This document shows positions 27,620 through 36,452 of a stretch of DNA of 64,000 nt, piece by piece (within the stretch, counting starts at the first letter, position 1; each line of letters starts with the position of its first letter). Made by a program: the position numbers and the translations under genes. The stretch is taken from contig NZ_JABMLK010000002.1 in the NCBI RefSeq assembly GCF_013394855.1, positions 682,001 through 746,000 of the forward strand, in the 5' to 3' direction. The DNA comes from Limnobaculum xujianqingii (lineage in GTDB: Bacteria; Pseudomonadota; Gammaproteobacteria; Enterobacterales; Enterobacteriaceae). A model generated the notes under the pieces. It saw only the letters and a program-made list of their open reading frames with translations. It was not told where the DNA came from and ran no database searches.

Positions 27620-29107
27620 TTACTCCTTGTCCAGGCGTCCTACCAGCGAGAGTTCAGTGTATGAACCCATACTTTTCAGATGTGGACGGAGTAACAGACG
27701 CGTTTTCACCCAGCCTGGTTCGCCCGGGACATCGCTAACGGTTAAGCTGATAGCGCGGAATGGACGACGGCAGCGAACATCTACCGGTGGATTTTCCTGA
27801 TCGGAAACATACTGCTTCAACCAGGTATTCAGGTTGCGTTCCACGTCGGCTGATTCCTGATAAGAACCAAGTTTTTCGCGCTGAATCACTTTCAGATAGT
27901 GGGCAATACGGGTAGACAGCATGATGTAAGGTAATTGAGTACCCAGTTTGCTGTTGGTTTCTGCCGCTTTACCTTCGTCAGTATTCGGGAATTTCAACGG
28001 TTTTTGTACCGACTGAGCAGAGAAGAATGCAGCGTTATCTGAACCTTTACGCATGGTCAGAGCAATAAAGCCTTCTTCCGCCAGTTCGAACTCCCGGCGA
28101 TCGGTAATCAGCGTTTCTGTAGGGATCTTGGTTTGCAATTCACCCATGGCTTCAAATACGTGTACCGGCAGATCTTCAACGGCACCACCACTTTCAGGTC
28201 CGATAATATTCGGGCACCAACGATATTGAGCAAAACTATCGGTTAAACGGGTACCAAATGCATACACGGCATTGGTCCAGAGATAATGCTCATGGTTATG
28301 GCTGACATCTTCTTCGTAACCGAAGCTTTTCACCGGATTATCCATCGGTGAATAAGGCAGACGAGCCAGGTTTCTTACTGTTAACAGGCCAAGCATTCTG
28401 GAGTCTTCGGCTTCACGCAGAGAGCGCCATTTGGTGTAGGTTGGACTTTCAAATACCGAACTCAGCTCTTTGATACTGTCTAACTGGGTATAGCTATCAA
28501 TACCAAAGAATTGCGGTGCGGCAGAAGATATGAATGGCGTATGAGCCATCGCACCTACTGCAGAAGTGTATTGCAACAGTTTGATATCCGGCGCGTTAGG
28601 TAAAAATTGATAATCCGCCAGAATAGCGCCAATAGGTTCACCACCAAACTGACCATATTGTGCTGAGTAAACGTGCTTATATAAACCAGACTGAGTAATT
28701 TCAGGTGCAAACTCGAAATCTTCCAGCATTTCATCTTTGGTCACATACAGCAGGTTGATTTTGATATTTTCTCTGAAATCGGTACGGTCAATTAACAGTT
28801 TTAACCCGCGCCATGAAGATTCCATTTTTTGCAATTCTTGATTGTGCAAAATCTCATCAAGCTGGACGCTGAGTTTTTTATCCAGTTCGGCAATCATGCG
28901 ATCAACCAGCTGTTTATTAACTGGTTCTTCGGTATTTCCCGTATCCAGAAGGTGAGAAACTAACGTAGCGATACCCTGTTTAGCGATATCGTAGCTTTCA
29001 TCAGCCGGTGAATAGTTGGTTTGGGAAGCAATCTGATCCAACAAGCTCATTGAGCTAAGCGCTTGCTCTTTGGATTCAGCAGCAACATTTTGTTCAGCTA
29101 TAGACAT
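27620..29107 (-). CDS. tssC: T6SS contractile sheath large subunit TssC (VipB)
   Basis: TssC forms the contractile sheath with TssB around the Hcp tube. The 495-aa product carries the conserved motifs LDEILHNQELQKMESSWRGL near residue 80, INLLYVTKDE, GQFGGEPIGAILADYQF, RLPYSPMDNPVKSFGYEED, and the C-terminal RCRRPFRAISLTVSDVPGE. The ATG at 29107 (MSIAEQ) is preceded by AAGGGA; an upstream in-frame start would lack one. It follows tssB after about 100 nt that contain an inverted repeat. Confidence 0.97.
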   Translation of the reverse strand: MSIAEQNVAAESKEQALSSMSLLDQIASQTNYSPADESYDIAKQGIATLVSHLLDTGNTEEPVNKQLVDRMIAELDKKLSVQLDEILHNQELQKMESSWRGLKLLIDRTDFRENIKINLLYVTKDEMLEDFEFAPEITQSGLYKHVYSAQYGQFGGEPIGAILADYQFLPNAPDIKLLQYTSAVGAMAHTPFISSAAPQFFGIDSYTQLDSIKELSSVFESPTYTKWRSLREAEDSRMLGLLTVRNLARLPYSPMDNPVKSFGYEEDVSHNHEHYLWTNAVYAFGTRLTDSFAQYRWCPNIIGPESGGAVEDLPVHVFEAMGELQTKIPTETLITDRREFELAEEGFIALTMRKGSDNAAFFSAQSVQKPLKFPNTDEGKAAETNSKLGTQLPYIMLSTRIAHYLKVIQREKLGSYQESADVERNLNTWLKQYVSDQENPPVDVRCRRPFRAISLTVSDVPGEPGWVKTRLLLRPHLKSMGSYTELSLVGRLDKE

Positions 29108-29139
29108 AAAAAGTAATCCCTTGTTAAAACACGAATGCA

Positions 29140-29200
29140 ATCACATTGTGGTTGCACATAAACCATGAATTTATTTCACCGGTTTTCATTGCAATGTGAT
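29140..29200 (-). repeat. Inverted repeat between tssB and tssC
   Basis: ATCACATTG (29140-29148) and CAATGTGAT (29192-29200) are perfect 9-bp inverted copies, with partly matching TGCA flanks. They span the 100-nt gap between tssB and tssC on the minus strand. The structure has no T run, so it is more likely to affect mRNA processing or relative expression than to terminate transcription. Confidence 0.5.
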
Positions 29201-29207
29201 GCAATAC

Positions 29208-29717
29208 TTAGTGTTTATCCGATTCAGTTGTCATGCTTAGCTCGCGCAGCAGCTGCTCGCGGCTTGTTTCATCACCAAGAATGGCTTCGATTTGAGCGCG
29301 AAATGCGGGCTTATTACCTAGTGGGCCTTTCAGGGCTACCAGTGATTCCCGGAGTTCAATCAGTTTTTTCAACTCAGGAACGGCCTGCGCAATACTGTCC
29401 GGCGATAGGTCTTTAAGGGTTTCAACTTTCAATTTGATAGGAATTTCAGATTCAACTTTTGAATCATCTTCTAAACGATTAGGGACTGAAAATTCAAGTT
29501 CAATACCTGCATTAGCCATTACCGAATCAAAAGTATATTTATCAATTGATATTGGCTTACGCTCTTCTATTGGTGTGTCTTGAGTTTTTCCTGTGAAGTC
29601 ACCTGTCACTAATACGTGGAAAGGCAATTCTTTTTCCGCGACCTGACCGTTTGTTTCAGTTGTATATTTAATGTTGATACGTTCTTTGGGTGCAACACTA
29701 CCTTTTTTACCAGCCAT
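29208..29717 (-). CDS. tssB: T6SS contractile sheath small subunit TssB (VipA)
   Basis: The 169-aa protein is a standard TssB: start MAGKKGSVAPKERINIKY, then LPFHVLVTGDFTG near residue 33 and an IPIKLKVETLKDLSPDSI motif near 92, followed by the LKKLIELRESLVALKGPLGN helix. It pairs with TssC to build the sheath. It is the first gene of the minus-strand T6SS operon and faces hcp across an AT-rich region of about 650 bp. Confidence 0.97.
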   Translation of the reverse strand: MAGKKGSVAPKERINIKYTTETNGQVAEKELPFHVLVTGDFTGKTQDTPIEERKPISIDKYTFDSVMANAGIELEFSVPNRLEDDSKVESEIPIKLKVETLKDLSPDSIAQAVPELKKLIELRESLVALKGPLGNKPAFRAQIEAILGDETSREQLLRELSMTTESDKH

Positions 29718-30370
29718 GATTAATCCTTTGCTAACTAGATCCTGGGGAGTAAAGTGTATTTAATTAAATCTAATCTGAATTTTAGATACGTGTGCCACAA
29801 ACAATAATGGTCAAAATTAAAAAGGGCAATAGCAATTATATATATTTTTTTAATTTTAAATGTTTCCATTGCGTTTGTTTCTTTATTTTATTTTTTATAA
29901 AAATCCTTTTATTTTCATGTTATTATTTAATTTTAAGTTAATTAATTATTATATTTTGATGATGTTGTTATACGTCATTTTTTGATATTGCTAAGTTTGA
30001 AAACTGGTAAAAATGACAGGTGTAAATATGATGAATATATGTATAACATATTTAAAATAACTAATATTAACTAGAGCTTGAATGCGTTTTGTTATTTTTT
30101 TAAAATTAAACATCTATCATGTTGTGGTTTTTTTCACTTAAGATAAATGGATTTCATTATTTGTTTTTAAGTGCTGTCTGTTTGAATGATAGGTATTTTT
30201 TTTGATAATTGATATTCATGTATCGGAAATGGAATTTAGACATGAATGTATTTTAAGTAAATTTTTAATAAATACATTCATCGTTTTAAGAAATTTAGAA
30301 TGGCTTGCTGATAGTCAGTAATAGTTATTCTGAATACACACTTGGCAATCAAATGTTAAAGGAGAATGCG
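29718..30370. promoter_or_regulatory. AT-rich divergent control region between tssB and hcp
   Basis: No gene is visible here. The stretch is strongly AT-rich, with several runs of T and A between about 29820 and 30300. It must hold the start points for both the tssBC arm and the hcp arm. Such regions are common targets of H-NS silencing in enteric bacteria, which I infer but cannot demonstrate. I found no convincing sigma-54 promoter (paired GG and GC at the right spacing). Confidence 0.5.
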
Positions 30371-30886
30371 ATGCCAACACCACCTTTTGTATCCATCACT
30401 GGAAAAACTCAAGGCAACATCACTCAGGGTGCTTATACTCTTGAGTCTGTTGGTCAGGGATTTATTGAAGGTCATGAAGATGAGATGATCGTTCAGGAAG
30501 TGAAACATCAAGTCTTCGTTCCTACCGATCCGCAAAATGGTCAGCCTTCAGGCCAACGTCAACACAAACCTCTGGTTCTTACTATTGCGCTTAATAAAGC
30601 TGTTCCACTGCTTTATAACGCATTAGCGGCGGGTGAAAGCTTGCCGGAAGTAGCACTGAAATGGTACAGAACTTCTCCTGATGGTAAGCAGGAGCACTAC
30701 TTCACTACCAAACTGGAAGACGCCACTATCGTTAATATGGATTTAGTGATGCCTAACAGCCAGGACCCATCTCAGTCTCATTTCACTCAATTGCTTGATG
30801 TGCATTTAGCCTATCGCAAAATTGATTGGGAACACGTAGTTGCCGGTACTTCCGGTGCAGATGACTGGCGTAAACCAGCCGTTTGA
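30371..30886 (+). CDS. hcp: T6SS tube protein Hcp (TssD)
   Basis: The 171-aa product forms hexameric rings of the inner tube. It starts MPTPPFVSITGKTQGNI and has the Hcp motifs QEVKHQVFVPTDPQNGQPSGQ-like loop, KPLVLTIALNKAVPLLYNAL, and LDVHLAYRKIDWEHVVAGTSGADDW. The ATG at 30371 has AAGGAG at ideal spacing; the frame is open farther upstream but without a ribosome site. A strong hairpin follows at 30909-30936, consistent with higher expression of hcp than of the genes behind it. No effector extension is fused. Confidence 0.97.
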   Translation: MPTPPFVSITGKTQGNITQGAYTLESVGQGFIEGHEDEMIVQEVKHQVFVPTDPQNGQPSGQRQHKPLVLTIALNKAVPLLYNALAAGESLPEVALKWYRTSPDGKQEHYFTTKLEDATIVNMDLVMPNSQDPSQSHFTQLLDVHLAYRKIDWEHVVAGTSGADDWRKPAV

Positions 30887-30908
30887 TTGTAGTGTTTTTA
30901 TATTGAAA

Positions 30909-30936
30909 ATAGCCGCATCCATACTGATGCGGCTAT
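30909..30936 (+). terminator. Strong hairpin after hcp (attenuator)
   Basis: ATAGCCGCATC (30909-30919) and GATGCGGCTAT (30926-30936) form a perfect 11-bp stem with a 6-nt loop. The sequence after it (CTTGCAT) has no long T run. It sits between hcp and the second tssF and probably lets only part of the transcription through or stabilises the hcp mRNA. Confidence 0.65.
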
Positions 30937-30963
30937 CTTGCATAGACAATACAAGGAGTCAGT

Positions 30964-32715
30964 ATGGAGCTAAGGGATTGCTTCAAGGACGAGCTGCAAT
31001 ACATTAAGCAATTAGCTGCCGAGCGAGCAAACCAAAATTCAACATTTGGGGAGTTTCTGCAATCTTCAGAAAACGATGCAGACGTTGAGTTTTTGTTTGA
31101 GCACTTTGCATTTTTGATGGCTAAACTGCGTCAAAATGTGGATGACGCGTTCCCGGAAATTACGCAAAACTTGCTATCTCGAGTATGGCCTACGCCAATC
31201 AGGCCAATACCTTCCACATCGATTCTTAATTTTCGACCTAAGTCAGATGAAATTTATCGGTTGATGAAAGGCTGCCGGGTTGAGGCCGATCTGGGCAATG
31301 ATGAAGCCTGCACTTACCAACTGGCAAGAGACGTTAAAGTTGTTCCTTGTCTTATTCGTGACTGTACATTGGTTAATACCCCAACTAACGGCATGATGAA
31401 ACTGAAGGTTGAATGGCAAGGGAGTATTACCAAACAGGGTGAGTGGGTAACCGAGCCATTTACACTGTTTTTAAGCCCGGACCTGCAAACTGCCGGGCTG
31501 CTGCAATTATGGTTACAGCAATATCTGGAAAAGGTTTCGGTAGTTTGTGGTGACAAACGTTTTTCGCTATCTAATCGCGTGATCCAAACTTTTACTCCTG
31601 ACGCAGAAAGTCTGATTCTTCCGTTAGATATTCCGCTATTTTGGCGTCTGCAACTGCTACAGCAATATTTCCATCTTCCTCATGTAAATGACTTTATTAC
31701 TATCGATTTTAGTTCTGAATTGGATGCTGTTCTGCTGAATGAGGATGGTACCTTTGAACTGCATTTTGAATTTAATCAGCCGTTATTGACGGATAAAACC
31801 ATTGATATCACTACGGCTTTTTTCCCCAATTGCGTACCGGTTATCAATCTTTGCCAGAGTCAGCCCCAAATTGTTGATTTTGTAAAAGGGCAAAGTACCT
31901 ATCAGTATCAGGATGAAGTGAATCATAACGTTTATCAGATTAAGTCCATATATTCGATTCTTGAATCTGGTGTACGTAATTCTCGTGGTGATTCAGTTAA
32001 TTATCTGCCGATAACTCAATTTACTACTAATAACTTTGATCATAGCCAAATCTACTATCAGTGCATGCTGGAACATAACGTTAAAGATGAAGCGCAAACA
32101 CTGATCACATTTATTGATAGTCAGGGGAAACGTATTATCGATTTCCCTAATAAAACATTTTTTTGCGATGTGTTGGTGACCAATGGGCAACTGTGCGATG
32201 GGTTAGAAATTGGTGATATCTGTATGCCAACGCTGGACATTTCTAATAGCCTCAATTTTTCTAATATTACCCGGCCAACTCATGAAATCGCACCGTTGGT
32301 GGATAGCCACAGCCACTGGCCCATTATTTCTCATTTATCTCTCAGCCCAATGTTTTTAAAAGATTTGGCAGCAATTAAACAACTGCTTACCGATCTGAAT
32401 TTCCATATTCATACCAGTGCACCGTTACAGCAACTGAGCGAACAGCGCCTGTCGGGCATTGTCAGTCTTAAAACCCAGGCACTGGACTGGATTTGGCATA
32501 AAGGGGTGATGAAACGTGGATTGGAAATGGTGTTAACCCTGAATCCTGACAATTTTAGCGATGATGGGGATATGTATCAGTTTGGTTTCATTTTAGGAAA
32601 TGTACTTCCGTACTGTATGACAAAAAATAATTTCCTGATGATGAAAATCGTTAATAGCAAAACCCAGCGATTATGGTCTCTGCCACCAATTTTAGGTGGA
32701 AGAGAGCAAATTTGA
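30964..32715 (+). CDS. Second TssF-like baseplate protein, in the hcp-vgrG operon
   Basis: The 583-aa product is homologous to TssF over its length: MELRDCFKDELQYIKQLAAE at the start, then FLFEHFAFLMAKLRQNVDDAFPEITQNLLSRVWP, PSTSILNF, and the NCVPVINL motif near residue 289. The same blocks are seen in the main TssF (25443-27167), but the sequences have diverged widely. AAGGAGT gives a good ribosome site. It sits between hcp and vgrG rather than with other baseplate genes, which suggests a specialised baseplate variant matched to this VgrG/Rhs tip. The TssF homology is clear; the specialised role is inference. Confidence 0.85.
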   Translation: MELRDCFKDELQYIKQLAAERANQNSTFGEFLQSSENDADVEFLFEHFAFLMAKLRQNVDDAFPEITQNLLSRVWPTPIRPIPSTSILNFRPKSDEIYRLMKGCRVEADLGNDEACTYQLARDVKVVPCLIRDCTLVNTPTNGMMKLKVEWQGSITKQGEWVTEPFTLFLSPDLQTAGLLQLWLQQYLEKVSVVCGDKRFSLSNRVIQTFTPDAESLILPLDIPLFWRLQLLQQYFHLPHVNDFITIDFSSELDAVLLNEDGTFELHFEFNQPLLTDKTIDITTAFFPNCVPVINLCQSQPQIVDFVKGQSTYQYQDEVNHNVYQIKSIYSILESGVRNSRGDSVNYLPITQFTTNNFDHSQIYYQCMLEHNVKDEAQTLITFIDSQGKRIIDFPNKTFFCDVLVTNGQLCDGLEIGDICMPTLDISNSLNFSNITRPTHEIAPLVDSHSHWPIISHLSLSPMFLKDLAAIKQLLTDLNFHIHTSAPLQQLSEQRLSGIVSLKTQALDWIWHKGVMKRGLEMVLTLNPDNFSDDGDMYQFGFILGNVLPYCMTKNNFLMMKIVNSKTQRLWSLPPILGGREQI

Positions 32716-32799
32716 TGAATAAAACTCATCGATAGATTGTGCCACCCCATGATGGGAGTGACATGCGCATTATGTTGATGAAATATAGGGATGTAGGTT

Positions 32800-35073
32800 A
32801 TGGATACCGGATTATATTTCTCATGCAAAATTGGCAGCCTGCCGGAAACAACGTTTGATGTAGTTGATTTCACGTTGGAAGAGGCTTTATCGACGCTGTT
32901 TACTTTAGAGTTAACCGTTGCCAGCAATGACGACAGTATTGATATGGATGAGCAGCTACTGCAAAAAGCCTCATTAACCGTGATGGTTGATGGTGTGGTA
33001 AAGCGCACTGTTAACGGCATTGTTGCTGCAGCTTTTCAGGGCGACAGCGGTTTTAAACGTACTTACTATAGTTTTGTTATCCGTCCTGAAATGTGGTTAT
33101 TGACACTGGTACAGGATAACCGGATTTTCCATTTCAAATCTATTCCAGACATCCTTGATGAATTGCTGAAAAAGCATAGTGTTCGTGTTGAATCTAAGCT
33201 GATTGATACCCATAAACAATGGGAATATACCACCCAGAGAAACGAAACCGATTATGACTTCTTCTGCCGGCTTGCGGCTGAAGAAGGAATAGTTTTCTGG
33301 TTTGAAGAAAACAGTATGTTTTACAGTGACAGCCGCACCGGAATGAAGGGCGGTGAGAAATTACTGTATAACGCACATATTCAGAGTGCCAGCAGAGATG
33401 CGGTTATCCATCGCTTACGCTATGGGGCTAAAATGACACCAAATGCGGTGCATCTCAAAGATTATAAGTTTTCTCACCCTGATGTTGGTTTAGATTTCAA
33501 AACTAAAAATCTGAAAAAACGACCAGCGTTCACCATGTACGATAGCTATGGCCGTTACGATGATGATGGTGTTGCCCAACAATATGCCAAATACCGTTTA
33601 GAAGCTTATCAGGCGGATAGCCTGTCAGGTAACGCCGAAAGCAATACGATTCAAATGATGCCCGGCAAAATTTTTACTATTGCAGAACATTCTAATGCAG
33701 CACTGAATGACTCCTGGCAAGTGGTTAATATTGTCCACAAAGGCTCATTGCCTCAGTCGGTTGCTGACGAATCGGTAGATAAGGTTGCTGCAATTACCAA
33801 TAGCTTTACTTTTATTCCTGGCTCCGTTGACTGGCGTGCCCCGTTTATTGCTAAACCTACCGTACACGGCGATGAAACAGCCACGGTAGTGGGGCCTGCG
33901 GGAGAAGAGATTTACGTTAATGAATATGGTCAGGTAAAGATTCATTTCCACTGGAATAAATATGATGCCCCTGACGAGAATGCGTCATGTTGGGTGCGTA
34001 CCAGTCAGGCCTGGAATGGTGATGGCTTTGGTATGATGGCGATTCCACGAATCGGGCAGGAAGTGGTAATCACTTATATCAATGGTGATATCGATCAGCC
34101 AATGGTTCTAGGTACCTCTTATAACGGCAAAAATAGCCCGCCGCTGGATTTACCTGCTGCAAAAACGCAAACATCGTTTAAATCTAAAACCCATAAAGGT
34201 GGTGGATTTAACGAGCTAAGGTTTGAAGATTCTGACGGTCAACAGCAGTTATTTATGCATGCGCAAAAAGATATGAATACCAGCGTGCGTAATAACAGAA
34301 CCACTGATGTTGATGTGGACCATACGGAAAATATTGGTCAACACCAAACCGTTAATGTCACTGCGAATCAGAGTACCAATGTAGGTGGCAACCAGAGTAT
34401 TGATGTTACGGGAGATCGTACCGATCATGTCGTCAAAAATGAAACCACCAATGTTGATATTAATCAGACGCTTACCGTAGGTGGCGATCAATCCATTACC
34501 GTCACTAAAAACCGTACCGATAACGTCAATATTAATGAAACCGTAGAGATAGGTGCGAATCAGGATACAACCATCAAGGGGAACCATACGGTTAAGGTGA
34601 CGGGTACGCAGGATATTACGGTAACTGGCGCAGAAAATACCACCTATCAAAATCTCCACAATTTTACCGTTAACGGCAACCATGATGCTAAGTACCTTTC
34701 CAATCAAGTTCTGTTTGTTCAGGGCACTCAAACTACAACGGTAAATGGCACTAAAACCGCGACTATTCATGGATTGATGACGGAGAACTTCCAGGCTTCC
34801 CATAATATGAATGTTACAGGAAGCCAGACGATTGTAGTTACTGCGGCACAAAACCTTCAGTCCCAAACGCTTACCATCACCGCGGCAGACCAAATTGTTA
34901 TCGGTTGCGGCAGTTCTCAAATCACCATGGATTCCGCCGGGAATATTCAAATCATGGGCGTGAAAATCACTGTAGCAGGGCAAAGTGAATGCAGCACGGT
35001 GGCGCCTAAAGTTCATTCTAATGGCATGACAGAGAATATTGTTGAAGGTGCCGTAGTGAAACTGAATCCATAA
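32800..35073 (+). CDS. vgrG: T6SS spike protein VgrG (TssI)
   Basis: The 757-aa product is a standard VgrG. It has a gp27-like N-terminal half (TGLYFSCKIGSLPETTFDVVDF, then QRNETDYDFFCRLAAEEGIVFWFEE near residue 147) and a gp5-like OB domain (YGQVKIHFHWNKYDAPDENASCWVR, then GFGMMAIPRIGQEVVI and GDIDQPMVLGTSYNGKN). A long beta-helix of repeats of about 8 residues with Asn/Thr/Val pattern follows (about residues 490-680). It ends with MDSAGNIQIMGVKITVAGQ and no extra toxic domain, so it is a carrier VgrG. The effector is the PAAR-Rhs protein encoded two genes downstream. Confidence 0.96.
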   Translation: MDTGLYFSCKIGSLPETTFDVVDFTLEEALSTLFTLELTVASNDDSIDMDEQLLQKASLTVMVDGVVKRTVNGIVAAAFQGDSGFKRTYYSFVIRPEMWLLTLVQDNRIFHFKSIPDILDELLKKHSVRVESKLIDTHKQWEYTTQRNETDYDFFCRLAAEEGIVFWFEENSMFYSDSRTGMKGGEKLLYNAHIQSASRDAVIHRLRYGAKMTPNAVHLKDYKFSHPDVGLDFKTKNLKKRPAFTMYDSYGRYDDDGVAQQYAKYRLEAYQADSLSGNAESNTIQMMPGKIFTIAEHSNAALNDSWQVVNIVHKGSLPQSVADESVDKVAAITNSFTFIPGSVDWRAPFIAKPTVHGDETATVVGPAGEEIYVNEYGQVKIHFHWNKYDAPDENASCWVRTSQAWNGDGFGMMAIPRIGQEVVITYINGDIDQPMVLGTSYNGKNSPPLDLPAAKTQTSFKSKTHKGGGFNELRFEDSDGQQQLFMHAQKDMNTSVRNNRTTDVDVDHTENIGQHQTVNVTANQSTNVGGNQSIDVTGDRTDHVVKNETTNVDINQTLTVGGDQSITVTKNRTDNVNINETVEIGANQDTTIKGNHTVKVTGTQDITVTGAENTTYQNLHNFTVNGNHDAKYLSNQVLFVQGTQTTTVNGTKTATIHGLMTENFQASHNMNVTGSQTIVVTAAQNLQSQTLTITAADQIVIGCGSSQITMDSAGNIQIMGVKITVAGQSECSTVAPKVHSNGMTENIVEGAVVKLNP

Positions 35074-35123
35074 CGGATGAAGGATCTTCAGCCAGACTGA
35101 AATAATTATAAAGGAATTGAACC

Positions 35124-36452
35124 ATGGATAGTTGGCAGCCTTCAAACCCGGTGGAACGTCGCTTTATGCTGGCTCATGAGGATGCTTTAGCATTTGCTGA
35201 GCAACCACAGGCAAAGTTGTTTTACTGGCAGGCGAATGAGGACGATCTCCATTTGCTTAATACCTATTTTCAAGTTCAGCAGGAAAATGGGTGCTGCACC
35301 ATGCAGTTTACCGATGATTTTACCTCCGGTGATAAGTATGCCGCCCTGATAGCACAAAATATTATCAATTTTTATGACCAGCGACGTGATGGGTCTTTAG
35401 CTCAGGGAATCGGGGCGGACTGGCAGGTGCCGGAAAAAGAAAACGGTACAACAGAGACGCAATATTTGCTGCAGATAGCGCATAGTCTTATGCAACACCA
35501 TCCTGATATTTTTCCTGGTTTTTTATGGGTGTTCTCTCCGGGTAATTTGAAAAGCCTTAGCAAGACGGAATCCTGGTTAGGTGAGCTATTAACCGAAACC
35601 CTGTCAGGCGAGTGGGCCTCCGATCGCATCCGTTTTGTGGTGTACACCATGGAAACGGACCTGTTTAATAAATTATCCGATAGCCATCCTCAGGCCGTTT
35701 ATCGGGTAAATGGCCAGTACCATTGTGAAAACGTTCCCAGAGAAATGATTGCAGAATCAAATGAGCGTGGGGACAGCGGAAAGTTCCGGCGCCTTTTTGT
35801 TGAACTAACAGAAACACTAAAGAATAACGACCCTCAACGTTTAGAGAATTTATCCAAAGCGGCATTAGCTATCACCAATAATGCCAGATGGTTTGATCAG
35901 AGTGTGGTTGTTCACTTGATTGGCGGCGCTGCTTACCTGAAATGGCAGGATAAACCGCGCTCTTTACAAGCCTATGGTGAGGCATTGACCTCTGCTGAGC
36001 AGGCAAAAGAAGAGGGGCATCCTGCAGGTAATAAACTGATTGTAAATGCCCTTTTTGGTATTTGCAGCGTGTATTACATGAATAAAGAATATGACTTGGC
36101 GGCAAGTTATTACGATCGAATTCCTGAATTTTCTTTAGCCGATGCAGATTATATTTTGACTGTGGAAGCCGACAGAATGCGTGCTGAGTGTTGGGATAAG
36201 GCTAAAAGCCCGGCTAATGCTTTCAGTGCAGCATTTGAAGGGATTGATGCCGGACTCAATATGGAGCCGGAACTACGTAAACAGAGTTCATTACCTATTT
36301 TAACCCATTGGCTTTATAAGCATATTGGCCTGACCAATATGCGCTACGGAGAAATGCGCGAGAAGTTCGCCTTATTGTATGGGGATGACTGGGAGCAGTT
36401 TGTCAGCCTTGATCCGCTTAAATCATCTCAGGAAGAGGAGAAGAGAGTATGA
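35124..36452 (+). CDS. TPR-like protein between VgrG and Rhs (candidate effector adaptor)
   Basis: I do not recognise a named family. The 442-aa product has no signal peptide or membrane segment, so it should be cytoplasmic. The C-terminal half (about residues 225-400) has helical pairs of tetratricopeptide type, for example YLKWQDKPRSLQAYGEALTS and ALFGICSVYYMNKEYDLAASYYDRI. The N-terminal half has alternating helices and strands (FPGFLWVFSPGNLKSL, IRFVVYTMETDLFNKL) and may be a separate domain. Its position is that of Eag or DUF4123 chaperones in other loci, but it resembles neither. It overlaps the rhs start by 4 nt. A role in loading Rhs on VgrG is inferred. Confidence 0.75.
   Translation: MDSWQPSNPVERRFMLAHEDALAFAEQPQAKLFYWQANEDDLHLLNTYFQVQQENGCCTMQFTDDFTSGDKYAALIAQNIINFYDQRRDGSLAQGIGADWQVPEKENGTTETQYLLQIAHSLMQHHPDIFPGFLWVFSPGNLKSLSKTESWLGELLTETLSGEWASDRIRFVVYTMETDLFNKLSDSHPQAVYRVNGQYHCENVPREMIAESNERGDSGKFRRLFVELTETLKNNDPQRLENLSKAALAITNNARWFDQSVVVHLIGGAAYLKWQDKPRSLQAYGEALTSAEQAKEEGHPAGNKLIVNALFGICSVYYMNKEYDLAASYYDRIPEFSLADADYILTVEADRMRAECWDKAKSPANAFSAAFEGIDAGLNMEPELRKQSSLPILTHWLYKHIGLTNMRYGEMREKFALLYGDDWEQFVSLDPLKSSQEEEKRV

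Noticed and set aside
29718..30370. Sigma-54 promoter before hcp or tssB
   Set aside because: I found no GG and GC pair at the required spacing with the surrounding consensus.
32800..35073. VgrG as an evolved VgrG with fused effector
   Set aside because: The protein ends shortly after the beta-helix with only a short tail; no extra catalytic domain is visible.
34249..35145. 298-codon frame antisense to vgrG
   Set aside because: It mirrors the regular beta-helix repeats of VgrG and has no ribosome site or recognisable domain.
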